Positions 7,941-15,142 of a stretch of DNA of 57,190 bases are shown here, piece by piece (position 1 is the first letter of the stretch; the number at the start of each line of letters is the position of its first letter). The stretch is from Streptomyces glomeratus (GTDB lineage Bacteria; Actinomycetota; Actinomycetes; Streptomycetales; Streptomycetaceae): assembly GCF_021462825.1 (NCBI RefSeq), contig NZ_JAKEEB010000038.1, positions 1-57,190 of the forward strand. The letters run 5' to 3'. The translations under genes were made by a program, and so were the position numbers. A model generated the notes under the pieces. It saw only the letters and a list, made by a program, of their open reading frames with translations. It was not told the DNA's origin and ran no database searches.

Positions 7941-8723
7941 ATGCCTCTGGGATACAACACTGCGGGCACCGGAGCGACCAAGGTCATCTGGGCCCACTCA
8001 TGGCTGGCCGGCCAGGAATCCTACGACTGCCTGATCCCTTATCTCGACACCGAGCGTTTCACGTGGGTGTTTCCGGACTTCCGCGGCTACGGACGGTCCA
8101 GGGCGCTGGCCGGTGACTTCTCCGTCCGGGAGATGGGAAACGATCTCCTCCAGCTGGCCGACACCCTGGGATGGGACGACTTCCATCTGGTCGGGCACTC
8201 CATGGGCGGCCAGGCCGCGCAGTGGGTTTCCGGACAGCCGGAAGCCCGGTCCCGCCTGAGCAGCCTGGTGCTGCTGTGCGCGGTCCCCAGCCGGGCCTTC
8301 CCCCTCGACGCGGACGGCACCAAGCTGTTCGAGGAGGCCACCGAGAACCGTGATGCACGGGCCACGGTCATCACCGCAGTGACCGGCGGTCGACTCGGAA
8401 CAGGTTTCGTTCGCTATGTGAACGAGGTGTCCCACAAGACGGCCGATCCTGCGGCCATGCGCGCCTATCTCCGTGTCTGGACCCAGGAGGACGTATCCGA
8501 AGAGGTGCGGGGGTACCAGCGCCCCGTCCTCGTCCTCACCGGCCGGCACGACCCCGTTCTGCCTGCTGCCCTGGCCGAACAGCAGATCGTGCCCCAGTAC
8601 GCCGACGTGCGCAGCCTCGTCCTTGAGGGCGCGGCCCACCTACCCCCCATGGAAACCCCGGCCCGCACCGTCGCGCTGATCGAGGAGCACTTCCTGGGCG
8701 GGGCCGACAACGCGGGCGGCTGA
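7941..8723 (+). CDS. Alpha/beta-hydrolase
   Basis: 260 residues. The nucleophile elbow GHSMGG puts Ser at 87; Asp204 (GRHDP) and His233 (GAAHLPP) complete the triad. The oxyanion region is AHSWLAG near residue 18. It belongs with the large esterase, dienelactone or C-C hydrolase group; the substrate is not evident. ATG 7941 starts the conserved fold; an extension from 7854 would add about 29 Arg-rich residues and is less likely. Part of the 7396-12396 operon. Confidence 0.85.
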   Translation: MPLGYNTAGTGATKVIWAHSWLAGQESYDCLIPYLDTERFTWVFPDFRGYGRSRALAGDFSVREMGNDLLQLADTLGWDDFHLVGHSMGGQAAQWVSGQPEARSRLSSLVLLCAVPSRAFPLDADGTKLFEEATENRDARATVITAVTGGRLGTGFVRYVNEVSHKTADPAAMRAYLRVWTQEDVSEEVRGYQRPVLVLTGRHDPVLPAALAEQQIVPQYADVRSLVLEGAAHLPPMETPARTVALIEEHFLGGADNAGG

Positions 8724-8778
8724 CGACCGGAGCCTGACCGTCCGCCTCAAGTCCCCCCTCGTCCGAGAGGCCACCAAG

Positions 8779-9492
8779 ATGATCATCAATAGCGACGACC
8801 TGGATGCGAGGGCTGCCTACAAGCTCCTCATCGGGTCGGTCACACCGCGTGCGATCGGCTGGGTGAGCACGCTGTCGCCGTCCGGGATCGCAAATCTGGC
8901 GCCGATCTCCTTCTTCACCGTAGTGAGCCGAAAGCCCCCGATGGTGTCCCTGACCATACAGCCCCGGTCTGACGGGAAGACCCTCAAGGACACCCTCGTC
9001 AATATTCGGGACACAGGTGAGTTTGTCACCAATCTGGTCACCCTTCCCCACGCCCACTCCATGCATCGCAGCGCTGTGGAATTCGCCAGCGAGCAGGACG
9101 AGTTCGACGAGGTAGGTCTGGCCAAAGAGACCTGTGAAGTGGTCGAGGCGCCACGTGTGAAGGGCGCTCCGATCGCCCTGGAATGCACGCTCGACCGGAT
9201 TATTCCGGCGGGTGAGGCGCAGGACCATGTCGTCTGGGGCAAGGTCGTCCGGTTCCACATCAGGGACGACCTGTACACCGAAAACGGACGGATCGATACG
9301 GGGGCCATCCCGACGGTCGGCCGCCTCGCCGCCGAGTACACCCTTGCCGACAACGCATTCGTCACACCCCTCTCAGACGACCTGCTGCGCGCACGCGTCG
9401 GCAGCCGTATGCGCCGCATCGACGAGCATCCGGACGGATGGTCGCCGGTGGACAGCGCCGACTGGTCCCCTTCGGGCTCCACCAAGGGGTAA
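8779..9492 (+). CDS. Flavin reductase-like FMN-binding protein
   Basis: 237 residues. SVTPRAIGWVSTLSPSGIAN, LAPISFFTVVSRKPPMVSL and the later ECTLDRIIPAGE are characteristic of the DIM6/NTAB flavin-reductase-like split-barrel family. Such proteins bind FMN and reduce flavin for a partner oxygenase or act directly on a small molecule. No two-component oxygenase lies in this operon. The ATG at 8779 is preceded by GAGAGG; 55 bp separates it from the hydrolase. Confidence 0.85.
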   Translation: MIINSDDLDARAAYKLLIGSVTPRAIGWVSTLSPSGIANLAPISFFTVVSRKPPMVSLTIQPRSDGKTLKDTLVNIRDTGEFVTNLVTLPHAHSMHRSAVEFASEQDEFDEVGLAKETCEVVEAPRVKGAPIALECTLDRIIPAGEAQDHVVWGKVVRFHIRDDLYTENGRIDTGAIPTVGRLAAEYTLADNAFVTPLSDDLLRARVGSRMRRIDEHPDGWSPVDSADWSPSGSTKG

Positions 9493-9563
9493 CCGGGACC
9501 ACGCCACTTGAACCGATCGATCGCTGAACAGTGCCAACCCGCCCCATGTGAAAGGAAGATTTC

Positions 9564-9965
9564 ATGCCCGTTTTCAACGCCCACGTTCCCGCCAACCGCT
9601 TCTCGTCCCAGCAGAAGCGCGCACTCGCCGACGCGCTCAACCAGTCCCTGGTACAGGGACTCGGAATCCCCGAGGGCGACCGCTTCATCATGATCAGTGA
9701 ACATGGCGAAGACGAGCTGTTCCTTGACCCGACCTTCATGGGCATGCAGCGCAGCAGCGACGCCATGATCATCACCGTTCTCCTCGGGGCTCACCGCCCC
9801 ATGGGGGACAAGCGGGCGGTGGCCGAGACCATCAACAGGCTGGTGGTCGAGGCCCTCGGCGTTTCACCCGACGACATATTCATCGCGCTGATCCCGGTGC
9901 CGAACGAGAACTTCTCCTTCGGCAAGGGCGAGCTCCAGCTCGCCGAAGGAGCGCCCCGCTGGTGA
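9564..9965 (+). CDS. Tautomerase-superfamily protein
   Basis: 133 residues. It starts MPVFNAHVP, so Pro2 can be the N-terminal catalytic proline after Met removal. The spacing FSSQQKRALADALNQ and later VVEALGVSPDDIFIAL fits the double-beta-alpha-beta form of the 4-oxalocrotonate tautomerase superfamily. Likely role: keto-enol tautomerisation of an intermediate handled by the adjacent hydrolases. A GGAAG ribosome-binding site lies just upstream. Confidence 0.85.
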   Translation: MPVFNAHVPANRFSSQQKRALADALNQSLVQGLGIPEGDRFIMISEHGEDELFLDPTFMGMQRSSDAMIITVLLGAHRPMGDKRAVAETINRLVVEALGVSPDDIFIALIPVPNENFSFGKGELQLAEGAPRW

Positions 9966-10021
9966 TCGACGCCGATCACTTCCACCAGGTCTGAGGCCCG
10001 GTTTCACCTAGGAGGCCAATC

Positions 10022-10915
10022 ATGGTTGAGCGCAAGGACGTCGAATTCGAAGCCGACGGCGGAGTCACGCTGCGCGGATGGCTCTTTCTGCCGGATGGGC
10101 CCGGCCCGCATCCGGCGATCACGATGGCCCACGGCTACGCGGGCGTCAGAGACCACGGCCTCGAACCCTTCGCGCGAACCTTCGCCGAGGACGGCTTCGT
10201 CGTCCTGCTGCACGACCACCGCACCTTCGGGGCCAGCGACGGCCTCCCACGGCAGGACGTCGACCCCTGGCGGCAGATCGCCGACTGGCGGCGGGCCATC
10301 TCCTACCTGGAGAGCCGCACCGAGGTCGACGCCGAACGGATCGGCCTGTGGGGCACCAGTTACGCCGGCGGCCATGCCATCGTGCTGGGCGCCACGGACC
10401 GCCGACTGCGTGCAGTGGTCTCCCAGGCACCGACCATCAGCGGCTACGAGCAGGGGCTGCGCCGCGTCGCACCGGACGCCGTGGCAGCCCTGGAGGAGTC
10501 CTTCGCCGAGGACGAGCGGGGACAGTTCCGCGGCGAGGCCCCGCGCACGCTGGCCATCGTGAGCAGTGACCCGGAGGTGCCCGCCTCCTACCGGTCGCAG
10601 GAGGCCATCGACTTCTACCTGCAGCCGAAGCCCGAGGGCGTGTGGGAGAACGAGGTCACGGTCCGTTCCACCCGCGCGGCCCGCATGTATGAACCCGGGA
10701 CCTGGATCACAAGGGTCTCTCCCACTCCGCTGCTCATGGTGGTCGCGCTGAACGACACCGTGACGGTCACCGATCTGGCGCTCGGGGCCTACGAGCGTGC
10801 GCTGGAGCCCAAGCGGCTGCAGCTGATCCCCGGCGGACACTTCGACCCGTACAGCGACCAGTTCGACCAGGCGAGTGCCGCGGCCCTCGCCTGGTTCCGT
10901 GAATACCTCGCCTGA
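10022..10915 (+). CDS. Alpha/beta-hydrolase (dienelactone-hydrolase/S15-like)
   Basis: 297 residues. The GxSxG elbow is GTSYAGG with Ser113; Asp245 (LNDTVTVTD) and His273 (GGHFDPYS) complete the triad. The N-terminal half (LRGWLFLPDGPGPHPAITMA and HGYAGVRDHG) is that of dienelactone-hydrolase-like esterases. AGGAGGCCAATC precedes the ATG. It is the second hydrolase of this operon and is unlike the one at 7941. Confidence 0.85.
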   Translation: MVERKDVEFEADGGVTLRGWLFLPDGPGPHPAITMAHGYAGVRDHGLEPFARTFAEDGFVVLLHDHRTFGASDGLPRQDVDPWRQIADWRRAISYLESRTEVDAERIGLWGTSYAGGHAIVLGATDRRLRAVVSQAPTISGYEQGLRRVAPDAVAALEESFAEDERGQFRGEAPRTLAIVSSDPEVPASYRSQEAIDFYLQPKPEGVWENEVTVRSTRAARMYEPGTWITRVSPTPLLMVVALNDTVTVTDLALGAYERALEPKRLQLIPGGHFDPYSDQFDQASAAALAWFREYLA

Positions 10916-10983
10916 CGAACCGGACCGTCCCCACGCAGGCCACCTCGCCGGTCCTGTCCGAGGGAACGTCCGAAGGAAAGACC

Positions 10984-11541
10984 ATGCCCCACCTGATCTA
11001 CTCCATCGACGACGGCCTCGCCACTCTGGTCCTGACCGACCCGCCGCAGAACCGAATCGATCCGCAGATGGCCACCGAGCTCGCGGAGGCCCTTGAGGCG
11101 ATCGGCGACAGCAACGCGCGTGCCCTTCCGGTGCGTTCCGAAGGACCGGATTTCAGCTTCGGTGGTGACATCGTCGACTGGCCGGATGCGGACGTGCGGC
11201 GGGCGCGTGCCGCGGAATGGGCACTCACCTCCGAGCAGGTACCCGCCCGCGTGATGGCCGAGGCCGGCGTGGTGAATCGTGTCGTCTCCGACGACGCCCT
11301 GCCGACCGAGGCGACGGCGCTTGCCCGCAAGGCCGCCAAGGGCCCCACCCGCGCCTATGGCGCCCACAATTCCCCGCTGCGTGCCTGGGCCGTCGGAGGG
11401 GTGTCCGCGGCGGACGAGTTAATCTTCGACATCGCCATGCCACTCTTCGAGACGGACGACGTCAAGGCCGCTCTCGCCTCGGCAGTCAGGGCCTTCAACG
11501 CGGGGCTGCCCCGGCCCGCACTCGACTTCCGGGGCCGCTGA
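10984..11541 (+). CDS. Enoyl-CoA hydratase/isomerase-like protein with a central deletion
   Basis: 185 residues against about 260 for the family. The N-terminus (LVLTDPPQNRIDPQM) and the FSFGGDIVDWPDADVRR loop are normal. The sequence then jumps into ARAAEWALTSEQVPARVMAE, which normally comes some 70-80 residues later. The lost block would hold the second oxyanion-hole glycines and the catalytic acidic residues. The reading frame is kept, so a product may be made, but crotonase activity is unlikely. A clean in-frame deletion is the simplest reading. The RBS GGAAAG is intact. Confidence 0.7.
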   Translation: MPHLIYSIDDGLATLVLTDPPQNRIDPQMATELAEALEAIGDSNARALPVRSEGPDFSFGGDIVDWPDADVRRARAAEWALTSEQVPARVMAEAGVVNRVVSDDALPTEATALARKAAKGPTRAYGAHNSPLRAWAVGGVSAADELIFDIAMPLFETDDVKAALASAVRAFNAGLPRPALDFRGR

Positions 11542-11676
11542 CAGCCCGCGTCCCCGGGCACCGCCGGCGGCCCGGTCGCCCGGCTCGGAGGGCGTGGCCC
11601 GGCGACCGAAGCATCCGGAAGGACCGGCCCGCCTCCCCAATCGACCCACCGACAGAACGCAGAGAAGGAGACCAAC

Positions 11677-12396
11677 GTGAATGAGTTGCTCGCCGGTGCC
11701 ATCGAAGCCCATGGCGGGATCGAACGCTGGCAGGAACTGACCGAGGCACAGGCCACCATCGTCAGCGGAGGCGACCTGTTCACCACCAAGGGCCTGCCCC
11801 AGGACCCCGCGCCACGCCGGATGACCGTGCGACTGCATGAGGAGCACGCGTCGGTGACCCCCTTCGGCGCCCCCGACCAGACGACCGACTTCACGCCCGG
11901 ACGCGTGAGCATCGAAAAACTCGACGGTCGAGTGGTGGCCGAACGCACGGACCCGCGGCGGTCGTTCTCCGGGCACGCGCTGGAGACACCCTGGGATCCG
12001 CTGGACCGCGCCTACTTCAACGGCTACGCCTTGTGGACCTATCTCACCACGCCCTTCCTGCTGGCCATGCCCGGCTTCACGGTCACCGACATCGCGCCGT
12101 GGCGGGAGGGAGACGAGATCTGGCCAGGACTGCGCGCCACCTTCCCGCCCCGGATCGCCAGCCACAGCACCCACCAGGACTTCTACTTCGGCCCCGACCG
12201 GCTTCTGCGGCGGCACGACTACCACGTCGACGTGGCCGGCGGATTCGCCGCGGCGCAGTACGTCTACGACTGCGTGGAAGCGGACGGCATCATGCTGCCC
12301 ACCAAACGCCGGGCCTACCTCCGTGACACCGACGGCCGGCCCATCACGAGCCGGCTCATGGTCTCGATCGACCTCAGCAACGTCCGCTTCGGCTGA
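11677..12396 (+). CDS. Conserved hypothetical protein (last gene of the 7396 operon)
   Basis: 239 residues from ATG 11677, with GAAGGAG upstream and a GTG possible just before. It begins with LLAGAIEAHGGIERWQELTEA, a start seen in a group of actinobacterial lipoprotein-fold (LolA-like) proteins, and ends with TSRLMVSIDLSNVRF. There is no signal peptide or membrane segment, so it should be cytosolic. Function unknown; its place at the end of the tautomerase/hydrolase operon suggests binding or conversion of the same compound. Confidence 0.7.
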   Translation: MNELLAGAIEAHGGIERWQELTEAQATIVSGGDLFTTKGLPQDPAPRRMTVRLHEEHASVTPFGAPDQTTDFTPGRVSIEKLDGRVVAERTDPRRSFSGHALETPWDPLDRAYFNGYALWTYLTTPFLLAMPGFTVTDIAPWREGDEIWPGLRATFPPRIASHSTHQDFYFGPDRLLRRHDYHVDVAGGFAAAQYVYDCVEADGIMLPTKRRAYLRDTDGRPITSRLMVSIDLSNVRFG

Positions 12397-12496
12397 CTGA
12401 GATGTCAGCCGGGACTCGCGGCGACGCGGGTGCCGGGCCCGCGGTCAGCGCCGGGTCCGAGCCCGCCCGCCGGACGGTCTCGGGCGCCGGGTGCGG

Positions 12497-13867
12497 TCAG
12501 ACCGGCAGCAGGCGGGCGATCAGGGCGCTGAGCTGGTGGAGGTTGCGGCACTCGTGGATGTCCACGAGTTCGGCGTAGGCAGCCGTGGCGGAGTCGCCCG
12601 TGCCCCACAGGGAGCGCCGCTCGGGGTTCAACCAGTAGACGCGACGGGCCCGTTCGGACATCAGCCGTACCGCCGGCAGGTTCGGGTCACGAAAGTTCGT
12701 CCGTGCGTCGCCCAGGACGAACACCGTCGTACGGGAGCCGACCGCGTCGGCATACCGCTCGGCGAACTCACCGAAGGCGACGCCGTAGTCACTGCTGTCA
12801 TGCCAGTCCGTCAGTACCGCCTCCGACCGGATTCGGGCTCCCAGCCCCTCGGGATCGGCCGCGCCGTGCACCACAAGCCGGGTCACCTCGTCGATGCGGT
12901 TGACGAAGGCGAACACCCGCACCTTGCTGAACTGGTCGTGCAGGGCCTGCACCAGCAGCATCGTGAAGTCCGAGAAGCCCGACACCGAGCCCGACATATC
13001 GCACAGCAGCACCAGTTCGGGCCGGACGGGACGACGTCTGCGCAGGACGGGCCGCATCGGCACCCCGCCCGTCGACAGCGATCCGCGCAGGGTCCGCCGC
13101 AGGTCGATGGTGCCGCGTGCGGCGCGGCGGCGGCGTGCGGCGAGCCGGGTGGCGAGCTTGCGGGCAAGCGGCTGAACCACCCTGCGCACCTCGGTGAGCT
13201 GCTCTCGCCGGGCGAACAGGAAGTCGACCCGGTCGAGGGGCGGGGGAACCGCCCGCCGGGCGATCTCGTCCCTGCCCCGTCGCTCGGCGACCCGGCGCCG
13301 GGCTTCCGAGGCGACCTGTCCGCGGAAGACGTCGATGCGCCGGCGGATCTCGTCCTCCAGCAGCCGGTCGGTGAAACCCGCCCCGTCCGCCTGTGCCCTG
13401 ACATCATCGCGGACCCGTGCCAGCAGCGTCTGCGGGCGCAGCCGGTCAAGGGTCTGGTACGACGACCAGCCGTCCGATCCCGGTGAGGAGCCGTATCCGC
13501 CGAAGCCGTTCACCGCCTCGACCGCCAGCTGCCCCATCATCGCCTCGTCGTTGGCGGCGAGAGCGGCCGCGAGGCGCTCCCGAAGAGCTTCCCGGTCCGC
13601 GGGCGGCTGTGCGTCCGGTGCCCCCACACGGCTCGGGAAGTACACATCGAAGACCGAATCGAACACCCGCCGCTGTGCCTCACCGTGCAGCAGGGTGGCG
13701 GCCAGCCCCTCGCGCAGCCGCTCGCGGTCGGTGAGGCCGAGCGCCTGGAGGGCCTGCGCGGCGTCCAGTGTCTCCCCGGTGCCGATCCGGACGCCGTGCG
13801 CCCGCAGCGTGCCGACGAGACCCGTCAGCCGCTCGGCGACCCCTGCTTCCGTCGCGGGCGAGTTCAC
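12497..13867 (-). CDS. VWA-domain CoxE-like protein
   Basis: 456 residues. A long, Arg-rich N-terminal region is followed by a C-terminal von Willebrand A domain with the MIDAS motif LLCDMSGSVS (Asp290, Ser292, Ser294). Such proteins pair with MoxR-type AAA+ ATPases in metal-centre insertion or protein remodelling. The GTG start at 13867 overlaps the stop of the upstream MoxR gene by 4 bp (GTGA), so the two are translationally coupled. The client protein is unknown; no molybdo- or copper enzyme is adjacent. Confidence 0.85.
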   Translation of the reverse strand: MNSPATEAGVAERLTGLVGTLRAHGVRIGTGETLDAAQALQALGLTDRERLREGLAATLLHGEAQRRVFDSVFDVYFPSRVGAPDAQPPADREALRERLAAALAANDEAMMGQLAVEAVNGFGGYGSSPGSDGWSSYQTLDRLRPQTLLARVRDDVRAQADGAGFTDRLLEDEIRRRIDVFRGQVASEARRRVAERRGRDEIARRAVPPPLDRVDFLFARREQLTEVRRVVQPLARKLATRLAARRRRAARGTIDLRRTLRGSLSTGGVPMRPVLRRRRPVRPELVLLCDMSGSVSGFSDFTMLLVQALHDQFSKVRVFAFVNRIDEVTRLVVHGAADPEGLGARIRSEAVLTDWHDSSDYGVAFGEFAERYADAVGSRTTVFVLGDARTNFRDPNLPAVRLMSERARRVYWLNPERRSLWGTGDSATAAYAELVDIHECRNLHQLSALIARLLPV

Positions 13868-14724
13868 ACGGCGCCCAGGTCGAGTTTGGCCGCCGCCTTG
13901 AGGATGTCGTCCTGGTGCTTGAGCAGCACGCCGAGGCTGTCGCGTACGACGGCCTCGTCGAGCGTGTCTGCGCCCAGCGCGAGCAGGGTGCGCGCCCAGT
14001 CGATGGTCTCGGCGACCGACGGGACCTTCCGCAGATCCATCGCACGCAGTGCTCCGACGACGCGTACCACCGACTCCGTCAACACCTCGTCGAGGGCCGG
14101 AACCTTCAGCCGGACGATACGCCGTTCCAACTCCTCCTCGGGGAACCCTATGTGGAGGAACAGGCAGCGGCGGCGCAGCGCCTCCGACAGCTCGCGACTC
14201 GCGTTCGACGTGAGGACCACGAAGGGCCGGTTGGTCGCGGTGATCGTTCCCAACTCGGGTACGGTGACCTGGAAGTCGCTGAGCACTTCCAGAAGCAGAC
14301 CCTCCACTTCGACGTCGGCCTTGTCGGTCTCGTCGATCAGCAGCACCTTCGGGTCGTCGCCTCGGATGGCGGTGAGCAACGGGCGCGACAGCAGGAATTC
14401 CTCGCTGAAGATGTCGGTGCGCGTCTCGTCCCATGTCTCGTCACGACCCGCGCTGATGCGCAGCAGTTGCTTGGCGTGGTTCCACTCGTACAGCGCACGT
14501 GATTCGTCGACGCCTTCGTAGCACTGCAGCCGGACCAGTTGTGCCCCGGCGACCTGGGCCACGGCCTTGGCCAGTTCCGTCTTGCCGACCCCTGCAGGGC
14601 CCTCCACCAGGAGCGGCTTGCCGAGCCGGTCGGCCAGGAAGACCGTGGTGGCGACGGCCGGTGAGGCCAGATAGCCGGTCTCCGCGAGTCGGACGGAGAC
14701 GTCGTCGACGGATGTGAACAACAA
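13864..14724 (-). CDS. MoxR-family AAA+ ATPase
   Basis: 286 residues. Walker A is GPAGVGKT at 42-49 and Walker B is LLIDETDKAD from 128. SNASRELSEALRRRCLFLHI is the sensor-1/arginine-finger region typical of MoxR ATPases. The start is a TTG (14724 or 14721) with GGAGG a few bases upstream. It is first gene of a two-gene operon with the VWA protein and faces away from the biosynthetic block across about 420 bp. Confidence 0.88.
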   Translation of the reverse strand: MLFTSVDDVSVRLAETGYLASPAVATTVFLADRLGKPLLVEGPAGVGKTELAKAVAQVAGAQLVRLQCYEGVDESRALYEWNHAKQLLRISAGRDETWDETRTDIFSEEFLLSRPLLTAIRGDDPKVLLIDETDKADVEVEGLLLEVLSDFQVTVPELGTITATNRPFVVLTSNASRELSEALRRRCLFLHIGFPEEELERRIVRLKVPALDEVLTESVVRVVGALRAMDLRKVPSVAETIDWARTLLALGADTLDEAVVRDSLGVLLKHQDDILKAAAKLDLGAV

Positions 14725-15142
14725 CGAGGCCTCCGGCTCGGTGTGGCGGTGTCTGCAGCACTATCTAAGCGCTTGCTCATCCTACCTGTCACGTGTGACG
14801 GAGACCACGCGGCCTCGCGCCGTGGCCGGCTCCCTGGTCCGACCGGGCCGCGGTGTCCGCGTCGGCCCGGTGGATGGCGCGTGTCGTGAGCTCCTGGCCG
14901 TCGCCGTCCGCGGCGACGTTCCATCGCGCCGGGGCTTCTGTGGCTGGAACGCCCCGCGCCAGGTACGCATCGTGCGCCGCCTGACCGTCACCCTGTCAAC
15001 GTGCACTCCTCCTCATTCGTGTTGGATCTTAAAACAGAGTTCTGTTTTACTGGCGACCATTGGCATATGAATGCCGAGGTGGACGGGGTGCGCACAGGCT
15101 CGCACTGTCCGCCGACGCGGTGGAGCGGGCGGGAGGGACACG
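14725..15142. other. Divergent intergenic region upstream of the NRPS-like gene
   Basis: 418 bases without a credible gene between the MoxR operon and the NRPS-like gene. The notable content is the promoter/palindrome at 15022-15051 and the GGGAGGG ribosome-binding site before ATG 15143. The 5' leader of the NRPS-like gene would be about 85 bases. The rest is GC-rich and shows nothing else to the eye. Confidence 0.5.
15022..15051 (+). promoter_or_regulatory. Promoter with a TetR-type palindrome in its spacer
   Basis: AAAACAGAGTTCTGTTTT (15031-15048) is an inverted repeat with two perfect 8-base arms. It sits between a -35-like TTGGAT (15022-15027) and a -10-like TTTTAC/TTTACT (15045-15051), with 17-18 bp spacing. 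A repressor bound there would block RNA polymerase. The A/T-rich run stands out from its surroundings. No regulator gene is adjacent; the nearest TetR gene is at 33255-33806. Confidence 0.65.

Noticed and set aside
12491..13486. 331-codon plus-strand frame
   Set aside because: Complement of the VWA gene; no RBS or family, composition of an antisense shadow.
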